Position numbers and translations under genes: made by a program. Positions 1 to 43,139 of a stretch of 64,000 nucleotides of DNA are shown one piece after another. How positions within the stretch are numbered: position 1 is the stretch's first letter; each line of letters opens with the position of its first letter. The notes under the pieces are model-generated. The model was not told the DNA's origin. It made no database searches and saw only the letters and a list, made by a program, of their open reading frames with translations. The stretch spans positions 40,876,215-40,940,214 of the forward strand of contig CM065680.1 of NCBI GenBank assembly GCA_017654935.2, read 5' to 3'. Source of the stretch: Phymorhynchus buccinoides (taxonomy: Eukaryota > Mollusca > Gastropoda > Neogastropoda > Raphitomidae).

Positions 1-220
1 AGCCAAAAATCCCCATTAAACTCACATGGGTGGAGAGAAAAAAAATCATCTACAATATGGGGGATTCCTTTATGACATGTATAGTGTAAGGCCTATCCTT
101 ACCTCCCAAAATTAAGAAAACGGGGTATTTGGATAACAGACCCTGCTTTGAGGCCTTTTCGTGACATGGGCGTTAAATCATTGGGGTGCTAAAATGCGAC
201 ATTGGCGGTGAAAGGGTTAA
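1..220 (-). mobile_element. TTAA MITE family M1, copy 1 (cut by window edge)
   Basis: It ends GGCGGTGAAAGGGTTAA and matches the copies at 24879, 40593 and 54746 over its length. The left end lies outside the window. Confidence 0.75.
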
Positions 221-1141
221 ATAAAATTCATTGTCTGTCTGGCAGTTCGGAAAGCTGTAGTCATAGTTTAAAAACTACACTTTCCAAAGCTTATATTCTT
301 AATCGGAATCACTTGGAGAACACTGAATCACATTTTCACTGCTGTTCTGCGTTCCTGGGCTAGATATTTGGCCAAGGAGGAATTTGGTGACACAAGGGAA
401 ATAACAAGATTTTACTGGCCAGATTAACTGCAGGAGCTTTCGCTGATGAAGAAAGCATGACAAAGGAAAGGTGCATAGGATTAGTGTGTGTGTGTGTGTG
501 CACGCGCGCCACTGGCCAGTCAGTCATGTCGAACTATGACTTCCGGATAGCAGACACACATGCACACGCACACGTGCACACACACACATATATACACAAA
601 TAGCTGTTGCTTTGTCATTTTATTTCAATGAGTGTCATTTTTTTCATTCTCATCCAAGGCAGCATCTGTACAACAACACTGAAGATCTGTTTACAGTCTA
701 TGTATTTATATTTGAAAAACAAAAAGCGTAGAACACTGTATTATCGTTTTCTACTGTTGTTTTCTGTTTGATCCTTTGTTTTGTCTTGTTCAATGTCCAC
801 AGATTGTTGACGAAACAGGCACAGAACGCCACGTCAGGAAAGAGGAAACTCTCCCTGATCCCTACTGCATCATCAAGTACATGAGCACCAAGCGTGGGGC
901 CGTATGACCTCAGGAAACCAGTCCATCTGTACCTACACTTCGTTGTCTGGACTTGTGTTATGGCGCGTTTTGGCATCTGGAGTGATTACAGAATGACTAA
1001 CTTTTTTAGTAAGATTGATGGATGCATTTGTTCCATTATCCTTGTGTTACATGGTCTCATTTTTCTTGCTGTTTTTTCCCCCCTCTGTTGTGATTGACAG
1101 GACATTCATTTACATATCAACTTAAGTGCCCCCCCCCCCCC

Positions 1142-1183
<42 letters not shown>

Positions 1184-2870
1184 GAAGTAGAAACCCCCCA
1201 CCAAACTACTTGTGACTATGGGCATCTGCTGTCTTTCAAACTTTGATTTTGAGATCTGTGTCTATCACTCTATGTAATCACTCTGAGACCATTGTGAATT
1301 GTGCAGTGCATCGTTTATTCACATAGGCCCATTTTAACACATTTTACCCCATCCGTGCAGCCGCATTTGTCTTCCCTGGCCCAGCTGTGCAGAGAGCTCT
1401 GAGCATAACTATAGAAATGTTTAGAAAAATTCCTATCGCTTTCAAACTATTTGCTGTATCGCTGTAATATTTAAAATGTTATTGTCAAATGCAAGGCGTG
1501 TTTTATCAGTTTATAAAGTTTCAGACAATTTGAAACACGCATTGTAGTTCTAAAAATAGCTCTTATGTAAAAAACACACAACAATTATATAAAAAATGTT
1601 TGTTCTTTATGCAATAAACGAAAGTACAGCTTTCTACTTCATCTATATTCACAAAAAACTCAATAGACACTGTGGCTGGTGATTAATGGTGGTGGTGGGG
1701 ATAGTGGGTATTGTCAATGTTATTATGGGTATTCGGCCTGCTTTTGTTATTATTTTTTGCTGTTATCATTTCTAGAGCAGACAGCGTTGCGCTTCAAATT
1801 TATTGATATTTTCCGAGTTTTTCGAAGAAATTGTGGATATTTTGGACACAATGTGTTATAAAAACAGCCTTAAAAGCACATTTATGATTCAATTTAAGAC
1901 AAAACACATACACCAGTTGATTTATGACACTTTATTTTTGTCAAAACAATGACAACTTCTCATTCAAAAATGGTAATTTTGCTTGCCAGGTATGGCCTCA
2001 ATTTACTATCACTGTTGTTATTATTTTGTATTGCTATTGCTATCATTCATAAGGCTGCTGTTGTCATCATCATCATTGTTCTTGCTACCATCATCATCAC
2101 AGTCACTATTATTATTGTTGTTGTCTTGTTGTGTTGCTCGTGTTGTTGTTGTCATTGTAACCATTGAGTGATAAAAAATATAAATTAAAACAACAACAAA
2201 AAAACTCAATAGAATCACTATTTTTGTCATTAAAATTGCACTTGATCCATTCAAACACAATTTAACACGCCGTTTCATTAATCAGATAATATGGTTATTA
2301 TTCCATCATAAAAAAAAATTGGGGAAAAAATAGAAATCTGCTCCAAAATTACTAAACTCTGAGTGTGACCGGAAAGAAATTTTGTATAACCAGGCAAAAG
2401 CTACCAAAGTGAACAATTTGTGAATGGGAACCAAGCTAGACCCTTTCAGTTTGAGGATGGGGTTGTGCTATGCTATGAGTTATCTCGTAAACGGGCAGAA
2501 ATGGTTGGCCTGAGTTTACGAGTATACTCGTAAACAGGGTAGAATGAGTTAAGAGGTTGGGCTTTGGTCCTTGTCTTGCTGAGAACTATCATTTGACTGC
2601 TGTTCATAATATGGAAGGTGATTCAGACTGTTGACTGTACAGGGTATTTAGCATCCATTTTTTTTTAGTTGTTGTTGGAATCTGGCTTCTTTGTTTGTTG
2701 CTGCTGGTTGAGACGAGTATTTTGATACTTTGGGATAATCGTGTCTATGCATAATGATAAGATTTTATGAAGTTGTGAGTGTTTGTTTTTAATTTTTTTT
2801 TCTTCTGGGTCACACTTTTTTATATACTTTTAAAACTGTATTCTTTTTTTTATACACTTTTTGAAAAAAC
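221..2870. other. Intergenic, no gene seen
   Basis: AT-rich DNA with TG/CA tracts (485-600), a C16-A36-like homopolymer pair at 1129-1178 and a (TCA)n-like stretch at 2060-2160. No exon-like ORF on either strand. Confidence 0.6.
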
Positions 2871-3041
2871 TTATTTTCGGACTATAAGGCGATACTTTTC
2901 CCCCAGAATGAGACCCCTGCGCCTTTTAATATGACTGATAATATAGTAAGAAAATATAGTAACAAAATCTGAATTTTGTTTAAAATTTGGGGGGTGCGCC
3001 TTATAATAAGGTACGCCTTATAGTTATAGTCCGAAAATTAC
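2871..3041. mobile_element. Terminal-inverted-repeat MITE
   Basis: Ends TATTTTCGGACTATAAGGCG and CGCCTTATAG..AGTCCGAAAAT are inverted repeats around an AT-rich centre. No ORF. This looks like a non-autonomous DNA transposon. Confidence 0.65.
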
Positions 3042-3258
3042 ATATTTAAAACAAATGTGATCTTTAAAGGTATTTAGAAATCTTTGATGACTGAAAAAAG
3101 TAATTTGCATGTTGCATTTCCAAACTGTTATTGTTTTCATTTGATGTGGATGGCTGTGTGCTCATTCTGCTTTCATTAATTTTATTCATGTTAATATGTT
3201 GTGCGTGTACACACACGCACACACACACACTTAAATATGAACAGATCTCTATGAATCT

Positions 3259-3474
3259 AATGGGAGATTTAGTGGGATTTTTTCACGCCAGATGGCGTGA
3301 CACTCGAGTGGGGCTAATCCCCTCTATATTCTTAGTTGGGGATAAAGAGAGAGCGAGAGATAGAGAGGAGTCCAACCCTCTCTCTCACTACGCCGAACTA
3401 AGAATATAGCGTGATAAGCCCCTCTCGAGTGTCACGCCACCTGGCGTGAAAAAAATCCCACTAAGTCTCCCATT
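3259..3474. mobile_element. Palindromic MITE
   Basis: Arms AATGGGAGATTTAGTGGGAT and complement extend for about 90 bp each (including CACGCCAGATGGCGTG / CACGCCACCTGGCGTG), separated by a GA-rich loop. Confidence 0.75.
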
Positions 3475-3809
3475 ATTTGCCCATAATTTGTTATTTTGGT
3501 CCTTATTTATCAGTACTAAGAAGGGAAAGCGAATTCAATTTTACTGTGCATCATTTAACCTAATATTTCCTTTCAAATTGTGCGTACGTTAAAACTGATT
3601 CTTTTGGAACTGAGTTGCCAAATATATTTGTAATAAGATGGGTTGTTTTGGTGCAATAAACTTAAGCAGTAAAGTGATATTAATTGACATTGTTTATGGA
3701 ATGTTTTGACATTCAAAAAAGAATTTTGAATGGTTGCTGATCTGCAATAAACTTTTTGTGTGCGTTTTCATCAGGATGTGTGCTAATGATTTATTTCATT
3801 GTTGAATAC

Positions 3810-3968
3810 TGTATGCGTCATTCTAAAACAGAATTAAAAAATATTTTTAGAAAGAAACATTACCCTATCTGTCTGTCTTCTGCTGTCTCACAACAAGCTT
3901 CATTCTAAAACTGAATTGAAAATTATTTTTAGAAAGAAACATTACCCTATCTGTCTGTCTTCTGCTTA
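3810..3968. repeat. Tandem duplication, ~85-bp unit
   Basis: TTTTTAGAAAGAAACATTAC and CCTATCTGTCTGTCTTCTGC occur twice, separated by CATTCTAAAAC-type sequence. Confidence 0.8.
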
Positions 3969-4189
3969 ACATTTTTTTTTTATCAAACTTTTTATTGATA
4001 TGAATTACTATATCAAGTTTTTGTCTTTTACGATATCCCGCACAGTAACACCCCCCTAGATGCCATCCTTGATGTTTCCCATTCACCATGCGCCACACCC
4101 ATCTTTGTGTAATGTCACGTCATTGGTTTTAATAACTAGGCATACGATCGTCTTAGCCTGAACTTGTATCGTCTTATTGAAAGACAAAA

Positions 4190-5060
4190 CATATGCTGAT
4201 AACTACCAGACAGAAACGTCTAAATCTACATGCACCTACTCCAAAACTGTATGCCAATAATAAAGAAATTGAAGAAATAAAATCCCACAAAGTCTTAGGA
4301 TTAACGATTGATAACAATTTATCCTGGCAGGACCATATCACTTATTTAAGCAAACACATCTCCAAAGAAATTCTTCCAATTATCCAAAATAAAACATTTT
4401 CTAAATCAGGAAGCCAGGAAACTCTTCTTCAGTGCACGCATTCAATCACTAGTTGACTATGTTTCGACACTCTGGGACTGTGCCAGTGACAAGACATTAA
4501 AACCCCTTGTCCGCTCTTATAACCGCGGCTTTAAACTAGTTCTATTGAAATCAAGTTCCTTAACATCAGAAGATTTTAAGAATCAATATTCTACCTGTTA
4601 AGCATCGACTAATATTTAATAAAGGAAGACTTATGCACAAAATAATGAATGGGATGGCACCATCTAGATTAAGAGATAAATTCACGTTAAATGATAAAAG
4701 ACATGTGCACAAGATTTCTCTCCATAGACCCCGCTTGGAGTTATTCAAATCCAGTCTGCATTATTCTGGAGGTTCCTTATGGAACTCTTTACCTACTAAT
4801 TTGAAAGAAATATCAGGTTATTCATCTTTTCAAAGACATCTTATGAATTATATTTTGACAGTTGATTTTTAAAATGTTTGGACACTAATGTAACAAATGC
4901 CCTTAAAAATGTTGCATTATTTGTCATCTCTCTCTCTCTGTGTCTGTCTGTCTCTCTCTGTCTGTGCCTCTCTGTCTGTGTTTCTCTCTTTTTTTTCTCT
5001 CTCTCTCTCTCTGTCTCTCTCTCCCTCACCGTTGTAAAATAAAGGTTCAATTCAATTTAA
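4190..5060 (+). pseudogene. Non-LTR retrotransposon reverse transcriptase, C-terminal remnant with frameshifts
   Basis: Frames read KSHKVLGLTIDNNLSWQDHI (4290-4350), then in another frame ALVDYVSTLWDC-like and LVLLKSSSLTSEDF, then HKIMNGMAPSRLRDKF and GGSLWNSLPTNLKEISGYSS (to 4870). This series is typical of LINE ORF2 C-termini. At least two frameshifts break it. A CT-rich stretch and a (TTCAA)n tail near 5045-5065 mark the 3' end. The RT core is absent. Confidence 0.8.
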
Positions 5061-5235
5061 TTCAATTCCCTCAACATTTTCACTTTTTACATGTTATTGG
5101 TTGTTGTTTATTATTTTCTTTCATTGCATGTTATATTATTGTTGTTTATTCAATATTTTCATTTACCACAGGGCTGGGTGTAAAAAAAAGTATGTATACT
5201 TTTCTCATTACCCTGTATAAATAAAATGTTGTCCG

Positions 5236-7284
5236 TTCGTTCGTTATTCATTTTCTCAGCATCTATAAATGTACACAGCTTTTTGGTTTGAAACAATTGC
5301 ATTTATTGAAAAAATTTGTGTAAATTGTTCGTGAACCCAACATCTTGCAACTTATACTACAGGCTTAAGCCAGTTTGTTAAGTTAGACCTCATTCGAAAA
5401 GGTCTTCCTCTATCTGCTTTGTAATATGTAAAATAAATGGTCAACGCTAACTGTTATTCATATGCATTTGTTAATATGATAAATAAATTTATCACCTTTA
5501 ATATCAAGGACATGTGAATGTCATAAAATGTTATAAAAACAACGCCAAAAAACCCTTGAAACACCAACATAATTCAAATCTGAAGAAGGAGACAACTAAG
5601 GTTGTACTAAGACAAGAAGTCTGCTCATGTTATACTAGTTATGTCCCCCTAAAGTGTGCTTTAAGGCCAGTCTTGCATTCATGAAAGAGAAGGGTTACAG
5701 TAAACATAAAAAAGGAAGAAATAACAATGTGCCTGAATGAGCTCAGATAACTCAAAACTGCAACACAACTGAACCTCCCTATTAAGCAAGTTGTATATTT
5801 GTACGTGTAAACATTATGTGTATGAAGTTATAAGTTAGATGGATGGATAGTTGGTTGTATGCATTTGCATGATGGGTGTGTGGGTGTAGGTGTGGGTGTG
5901 GGTGACCGAGGATTGTAGGTGCATGCGATATTTAAAAAAGTCGCATATTTTATCTTTTGTCTTTGTCTTTATTGTGTTGTTTTGTTTTATCACTGCAAAA
6001 ATAATTTCCTGTAATATGGACAAAATAAAAATATTGATTGATTGATTGACACTGACACAGACTGTGTATGACAAATAAGACATCTGCTTAATTGCTTTCA
6101 CTTTTCTTCCTCTTCAAAGGATCCAAAGAAATGAACAAAATGACAAACTTTCTAAAGCAAGTATTGAATATACCAACAAACAAGTAAAAATTGTGCTAAT
6201 CAAAAATGAATTGCCACAATGTGTGCATGCATGTTCATGTGTGAGCTCAAGTCAAGTGTGTGTGTGTGTTGGTATGTGTGTGTGAGAGAGATAAATCATA
6301 GGGAGAGTTGGCTAATTTTATGCAATTATAAATTGTCATGGTATATAGCAAAAAGTATAAAATTAAAGAGCTTTGAAAAATTACTATAACTTTTACATTA
6401 AAAAAAAGTTACTTGAGATTATGAGGGCAACATCAATGTTAAATTTGTATTAAAATATAAATCTGGTAAAAAATACATATTCACAGGCTAATTTTATCTA
6501 GACTGAGCAAAGAACGAAGTGAATGCCTATAATTATGCACATTCTTTGAAACTGTGAACCATGTGATTATATATTACCATGGTGAGTAGCTCTGTCCATT
6601 GCATTCTATGAGGGTAACATGCATTCATACTGTAAAATCTTCTGAAATGACAAGCCTAAAATTAGATATTAGATTAGTGGACATGTTATGTGGAAAACAA
6701 TCTGAACAAAATCGCCAAGAAAATAAACTTGAAAAATAAATAAATCAGAAAGCTTAGTCCAATTTAAAAAAAAAAAAGGTTAATAAAGTGTTCTTATGCT
6801 TTTCGGTTCCATGGCAAAATAATCAAAGTGTTGGTCATGGCCATGCACGGTGAAGAAGAAGAATCGCTCTCAAGCAAATTCTATCCCAGTATCTAATGTT
6901 TACGTCCCCTCACCCGCACGTTTCTGTCTCATTCAATTTCAAATGATGATAGCTGCAATACAACAACACCAATCCCAACAAAACTGGTAATTTTATACAA
7001 AATATTTTAAAAAAGAATCACAAACCAAAACCTGCGTACACACAAACAAAACAAAAATCCTATTAAGAAGGTCTAAAAAGATAAACAGACCTCTTATAGT
7101 TAAGACAAATAAAATACAAGGTTAAAAAATCAACATTCAATAGTTAGTCATTTGTGGCTTTGACGTCCACGTTTATAAATTGATAGAGGATATATTTTAC
7201 TTCTGATATCTGTTAGGGCATTTTTTCTGTTTGTTTAACAAATCAAGTGTAAGTAACTATATTAAAGTCTAGTGTTGTAAATAG
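5236..7284. other. Intergenic, downstream of gene A
   Basis: AT-rich and mostly unique. GT-rich tract at 5875-5905 and TG/GA at 6255-6290. No supported gene. Confidence 0.6.
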
Positions 7285-7290
7285 TTTAAT
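7285..7290 (-). other. Candidate poly(A) signal of gene A
   Basis: ATTAAA on the minus strand lies about 90 nt after the TAA of exon 18. It is a common variant of AATAAA. No canonical AATAAA is seen nearer, so this is only a positional suggestion. Confidence 0.35.
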
Positions 7291-7377
7291 AAGAATTAGT
7301 TGTTTGCACCTTAGTTATTTTGACAAGTGTTCATTTGATGCTAGTGCATTGCTTGTATGCATAAAAAAGTAACCCAG

Positions 7378-36456
<29,079 letters not shown>

Positions 36457-37300
36457 TGTTGTGGCTTGTTTTTTTTAAAATTTGAATACAGGGCCCTGTT
36501 TTAAAAATAAAATCTTGAATGTCGCGAGTGTGAAAATTGCCTGCTTCAATTCTTTGAAGGGTTCTCTAAAGTCATTGACGGTCCCTGATGTCAAGGCATT
36601 GAATGGCTGATGCACAGAAAATGTTGTTCACGTCCAAACGCCATGGTTTCTTTAGTTTATATAGATTGGGTGCACTGATTTGTTACCAAGACAGTCTTGA
36701 AGACTTCATCAGAACTTCTTAGAACCTGGATCCATCTCACAACTTGTGCTACTCCTACTAGGATAATAAGCCTAAATTTCAGGCTAAAGAACTGAATTAT
36801 TTATTTGATAAAATGAATAATTCCTCACCACAATCACAGTTGTTTAGTTGAATTGATCAACTTCATCAAGGTACTTGATCAGAAGAAAAGTATGAATAAA
36901 TAATGATACCTGTGATAAGCCCTATTTAAAACCACGGAAGAAACGGAAGACTAAACAGTACACGCTGTATTTTTTAACCATTTTGTTTTTTTGCCGTCCA
37001 GAGGATGGCCCATAACCGGCAGATTATGGAAAGCCAAAGCTTGGCATGGAACTTCTGTGATAAGTTAATTTTGATGCCATGCATCACTGATGGCACTATG
37101 CTTATCAAATTACGTCATAATCTTCCTTTGACGTAAGTTTATTTCTAACCTAAAGTCATCGTTTCAAAGCCGGTTCAGATTTGGAGTTTGAGTTTAACTC
37201 TGAAATGTGCTCATAAATCGCAAAGTTGTCAACTGTGTTTCAATGATGTCAACTCGTTTGAATTAGTGAATATAGCATGCCTATGTTGGCGCTCGTGAGC
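36457..37300. other. Upstream flank of gene A
   Basis: It should hold the 5' UTR and promoter of gene A on the minus strand. I see no clear TATA box or initiator and no repeat. The first (GA)n composite starts at 37311. Confidence 0.4.
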
Positions 37301-37308
37301 GTGTGTGC

Positions 37309-37616
<308 letters not shown>

Positions 37617-37619
<3 letters not shown>

Positions 37620-39529
37620 TTCAAACATACGTTGCCTACAAAATGCCACGCACATAAATCAACCAAAATCCCCAGTTAAAATTCGAATGCTCATCTACGT
37701 TCTTTATTGCAATTTTCTAAGGATACAACTGCATCTAAAACTCGTTCACGTGTAAATAATGGATATCACAAATCTAGGGCATCATCACATTGCTATTCTG
37801 GTGTAAGATCACCAGGCATTATTGACTGGGGGGTTAAAACGTGGAATGTCCCTCTAACAAAGTTACACAATACGCACAAACACATTTTGTAAATATCACA
37901 AAAAGTAAATATTTTGTAGACACAATTACTCTGTAAAGTGAACTAACAATAACACAGTGTATAACATTTGATCTACTAATGCAACATATGACAAGAACAG
38001 GTTTTGCTTTTACAAATCTGTATCTAGGCCTACACTCTTGAAGGAGGAGGAAGGGTATTGAAGAGACAACAAAAATGTAACTCTAAGATTCAGAACATAA
38101 TGTTGCAATTGCCTTTAGCGAACTAGTCTATGGAAGTTCAGTTTAACGTCGCGTATCGGCTTTCGCCATGTACGACGGGATAAACCAACCAACCAGGATA
38201 TAAACAAACAATTATGTTCCTGAATCACTGTCTTAGCCAAAAGGCCGAAAGCGATCAGGATTTTCTATGATTTTTTTATTTATTGTGTGGCTTTATATCA
38301 GAAATGCAAAATAAATAGTAAGTACTTCAAAAATTCAGTAGTTCAGTCAGTGAATGTCGTGGAAGCATCTAATGGTAGTCATTGAGCATATACACAGACA
38401 ATCGCCTAACTTGAGGTCTTTAATGATAACTTGACTTTAGTGTTTTTTGGGGGAGTGGATCATGGAGGGTATGGTAGTATGTAGAGTGTCAATAAAGAAA
38501 CAAGTCAATAGCTTGTACTTACATCCGATATTTTGTTATTGGTACAAGACACTCGGAGCGTAATTCCTTTTGCATCGGCATGCATACGTAAAACTTTAGA
38601 GGCCTACTCATAATCATAATCTGTTCTTGCTGTTTAAAAAACATAAAAAAATCAATGTACGATTTAATACAATAGGCTAGGGGAAACACTAGGGGAAGTA
38701 TTGTTGTGTTTTTTTGTATGTTGTTTGAAAAAGACATTTTGTTGAAATATTACATGTTCGGTTTTGTCTCGTTAATAAAATAACGCCACTTTGCACTTGT
38801 GTATTTGTTTCTGTGGTACAATAGGCCTATACAAGGGAAGCAGCTCCTTTTCATTATGTGCAGTCAGCTAAATCAACTCTTACCTCCCCTACTAATCTGT
38901 TGCTATGTTGTGTTTTACCTTAGCTTGACCCTAACCCCTTTTCTTCCCCCCCCACTCCCCCCTTTCCTAACCTCCGCTCCTTTGATTTTCTGTTTTCATC
39001 CCACCTCCCTCCATTTCCAGTGGACAGTGACGAGAAGACATTTTCGTATAATCAAATAAAATTAATATCATATCTAATAAATAATGCTTTTAATTTGTTT
39101 AATTAATTATTAAATTGACTGGATAACATGCGCGTAAAATTGACAAGAATAAAAGTTGCAAAAAAGGAAGAAAAAATGGTAGTGATAAACACAGTCATGT
39201 GATCAAATTCTGATCACCACCCTTTTCATAATTAAAAAACCACAAAAACAACCGAGATCGAGATGAACAGAAGAGATCTTCTGAACGAAACAAATGCACA
39301 CATATAGGACTGTTTTACAACAAATAAGACAAAACTCACCTAATGAATATGTTAACAAATGTACCCCAAACGCAAAGATTCATAAGCAAATAAATAAATA
39401 AACAAATAAAAATAATTAATGTACAAACAAGGAAGCAAATAATAAAAAAATTATTGTATTAAAAAAAAAATTCTAAACAAATAAACAAATAACAGCACCA
39501 GGTAATTTGGTCACTTGCAATTTATAATA
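37617..39529. other. Intergenic, possible transposon remnant
   Basis: An open frame at 37707-37892 (GYHKSRASSHCYSGVRSPG) is flanked by stops. It faintly recalls LINE ORF2 C-termini but is not conclusive. The rest is AT-rich without features. Confidence 0.35.
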
Positions 39530-39811
39530 TATTCATAATTCAGTTTTATTCCTTAAGAAAAAAGAAAAACCTTTCATTAGAAAACAACAAAAACAAAAAC
39601 ACACTAAAGATTACAGACAAAATCTGAAGACTGTGTATTACTATAAATCATTCTACTAAAAAAAACACCTTTCATAATTCACTTTTATTCCTTAAGAAAA
39701 AAGAAAAACCTTTCATTAGAAAACAACAAAAACAAAAACACACTAAAGTTTACAGACAAAATCTGAAGACTGTGTATCGAGGTCTTACTATAAATCATTC
39801 TACTAAAAAAA
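39530..39811. repeat. Tandem duplication, ~140-bp unit
   Basis: CATAATTCAGTTTTATTCCT to ATAAATCATTCTACTAAAAA is present twice in direct order with few differences and one small insertion (CGAGGTCTT). Confidence 0.85.
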
Positions 39812-39924
39812 CAAACTTTATTCTTTGCTTATAAACTATATGTGTCCGCATATGTGTGCTCACACGCACACACACACATGCACGCACGCACGCACACATG
39901 CACGCACGCACGCACGCGCGCGCG

Positions 39925-39994
<70 letters not shown>

Positions 39995-40055
39995 GAGTGG
40001 AAATATGGACACATGATTTGTGGGCTTCAGGAAAACCCCCCAACAACATTCCATT

Positions 40056-40088
<33 letters not shown>

Positions 40089-40231
40089 GCAAGTAATTAA
40101 AAAAATAAAATTAAAAAATAACGCAACCACCGGACAGCTCATAATTTCAACTGGAAGAGGTAGAATGGGGGTGGGTTTGCGGTTTCCTCAGAGTTCCATC
40201 CCATTTTCACACACACACACTCACACGCACG

Positions 40232-40309
<78 letters not shown>

Positions 40310-40592
40310 TGTTTACTTACACCACACCAGAATCGGCTTTGTACAAAAAGCCTTTGTTTGGGGGAGGGGGTTGAATATAAACGAAAGATGAATCATATAG
40401 ATAGAAAAGAATACCCACATTTTCGCCTTGATATTTGAACACTTTCAATATTTAGCATAATTAAAGAATCACAATAATTTATTTTGGCACCGAGTAAAGC
40501 AATTGTGCAGCCAGACATCCCAAAGGCAAAGTATTACATGACAGTTTTTAAATACCTCCGTCTGAGTGGTGCTACTCTGCTTTTTGTTTTCT

Positions 40593-40838
40593 TTAACCCT
40601 TTCACCGCCAGCCATATTTCAGCCAAAACATTCCATCAAATTTACAAGGGTAGAGAACAATGTCCATCTGCAGTATTAGGGATTCTTCTGTGACATATCT
40701 TACATAAGGTCTATCCTTACTTCCCCAAACTAAGACAATAGGGTCTTTGGATAATAGACCCCAATTTGATGCCTTTTAGTGACATAGGTGTTAAATCACT
40801 GTGGTGCTAAAATGCGACTTTGGCGGTGAAAGGGTTAA
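40593..40838 (-). mobile_element. TTAA MITE family M1, copy 3
   Basis: 246 bp between TTAA sites, with the same ends and body as copy 2 in the opposite orientation. It is intergenic. Confidence 0.8.
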
Positions 40839-40911
40839 ACATAGTTGAACAGATTGCGCGTTCACATTCCATTCTATGATTTCACAGTATTCTAATAATC
40901 GATGACTTGGA

Positions 40912-41123
40912 GTCAAAACGGACTATCTTTAGATAGTCCATTGACATATTATTGAACTTATTACGAAAACTAATAACTTGTATTAAAAAAAAAAGACTGC
41001 AGAAATATGAAAAGCATAACCCCCTTTTTATATTTCTGCAGTCATTGTTTGATACAGGTTATTAGTTTTTGCAATAATTCCAATAATACGTCCACGAACT
41101 ATCTTAAGATAGTCCGTTTTGAC
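40912..41123. mobile_element. Palindromic MITE family M6, copy 1
   Basis: Ends GTCAAAACGGACTATC and GATAGTCCGTTTTGAC. Inner arms include AAAACTAATAACTTG. It shares ends with 43466-43730. Confidence 0.75.
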
Positions 41124-41920
41124 CCCAAGCCATCGCTATGATCAAGTGGTGCACCAATTTATTAAGTTAATGAAATTTGATCCTGTCGGTCATCACCTCG
41201 CGATCTTTAGGTACGACAAATCAGTCACTGTTACCTCCAGACATTTACGGTTCCTTGTCAAGCTCAAGCTCATTGTCCTTTCATACGTGAACGAAACGAA
41301 ATACCACACTAATGCATCTGGAACTTCAGAAAAAAAGAACAGAAAAAAGAAAGAGTTCGATGTCAAACAGCGATAATCCTGCCCTTTGCAGCGTCCTTCG
41401 CGTGCCTCGCAAATGAAATCTAAACTCTATTGCTTACTATGGGTGAACATCGGTTGTCGCCATTTTCCTTTTTCAAGCAATGGCATATTAAGAAGGGATC
41501 TTGGGATAAAGATGGCGTCGCATCTAAATAGTTCACTAGGTATTGAGTACTTTATAGTCACAAAGACGTCTCTGTGAAATTCGGGTTGCTCCCACCTGGA
41601 GAGAGCGTCGCAGCCAGAGGAGCGCCACTAGTTAGATTAGTTAGATTTATCCCAAGATGGCGGCTATGACGACAACTGATATCCAGCCATATAGAGTCCC
41701 GCCGACAATAAAACAGCCATCCCAAGACTGCCACCAGAAGGAAAACAAACCCTGGTTCAAACGATTCCAGTTTGCTCTGTCTCGCTGCAATTTTGAACAC
41801 AAGTGACAAATAAACAAATCTAAATTAACATGTGAATTAAAAATGCAGAATAACAATTTGGTGAGGAAGGCGAGGCCAGGGGAGAGGAGGAGGATAAATG
41901 AGTAGAAAAACCTAACAATC

Positions 41921-41951
<31 letters not shown>

Positions 41952-42027
41952 CATGTTCTGAGAAGAACAAAAATCAAATCAACCAACAAAGAACAACAAA
42001 CTAAAAAACAAAGCAACAAGCAACACA

Positions 42028-42088
<61 letters not shown>

Positions 42089-42234
42089 GCGCGCGTAGCC
42101 AACTGTTACGATCCTCTCGATTCAAAGGTATTAGCATAAAAAAGCGATCGGAGAATTAAAAAACAACATTCTTGTCGATTAGCATGCTATACAGCGACAA
42201 CAAGATGATATAACATCACAACGCAGTGATTTTA
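41124..42234. other. Intergenic, no gene seen
   Basis: Two AAGATGGCG motifs (41510-41518 and 41655-41663) resemble YY1-type sites but no exon follows. A poly-A run lies at 41922-41947 and a CA/CG tract at 42022-42096. Confidence 0.5.
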
Positions 42235-42940
42235 AGACTATACGTGTCATAATTTCCGCTCTTAGCTTTGCTGTCATTTCTGGCTCTGCTCCTAGTTACC
42301 TGTCTGATCTGCTTCACACTTACACACCCTCTCGTCAGCTCCGTTCTTCCTCAGATTCTCGTCTTTTGCAGCTTCCCCTGGTTAAAACAAAAACTTACGG
42401 TGAAAGATCCTTTTATTTTCAGGCCCCAGATACTTGGAACAAACTACCACCATCTCTCAGACATTCCAACTCTCTGTCAATCTTTAAGGCCAATCTGAAA
42501 ACACACTTCTTCTCTCAGCAATAATGTTAGCAATCTCAGCATCACTTATTGTAATGCTATGGGTCTGCGTAAATGATGTGTGTGCGGATGGGGAGGAGAG
42601 GATTGGGGAGCGCGTGTGTGTGTGTGTGTGTGTGCGTGTGTGTGTGTGTGTGCGTGCGTATGCGTGTGCGTGCGTGCGTGTGTGTGCATGTGTGCTTGCG
42701 CGCGCGCGTACGTGTGTGTGTGTGGACCCGTTTGTGTGTTATGCGAAGATGCATGTTTTTATGTCTATGAATATGCCACAGCGTGAGGGTGAGGGTGGGT
42801 ATGCGAGCGCGTCTGAGTATGTTTGATATGTCTGTAATTTTGTATGTGGGGCGATTCTTAGTTTGTGTAAAGCGCCATGAGTAGTACACCTAGAATGCGC
42901 GCTATATAAATATTCTTTATTATTATTATTATTATTATAA
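42235..42940 (+). pseudogene. LINE 3' end: reverse transcriptase C-terminal remnant and tail
   Basis: The frame at 42260-42525 reads PSYLSDLLHTYTPSRQLRSS, then FYFQAPDTWNKLPPSLRHSN and FKANLKTHFFSQQ before TAA. The 3' region holds (TG)n and ends GCGCGCTATATAAATATTC then (TTA)n at 42911-42938. Confidence 0.75.
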
Positions 42941-42991
42941 TCACATTCAGGCCTCCACTCAATCAATAGATCAGCCTTGGTAAACCACATG

Positions 42992-43136
42992 GCGTGTAGT
43001 CATGAGTGCGTCTTAGACAGTTAACACGGGGAATAGTATGTAAATTAGACTAAACTCCCAAACCGATTGGCTGTTTAGCCTAATTTACATACTAACCCCT
43101 GCTTTCACTGTCTAAGACGCACTCATGACTACACGC
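42992..43136. mobile_element. Palindromic MITE family M5, copy 1
   Basis: Arms GCGTGTAGTCATGAGTGCGT and complement. The core holds AGTATGTAAATTAGACTAAA and its complement. Confidence 0.75.
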
Positions 43137-43139
43137 CCT

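Noticed and set aside
37707..37892. Plus-strand ORF as a conserved gene
   Set aside because: Single short frame between stops with only vague similarity to LINE C-termini.
41500..41680. Promoter suggested by two AAGATGGCG motifs
   Set aside because: No transcript start or exon follows in either direction; motif alone is weak.
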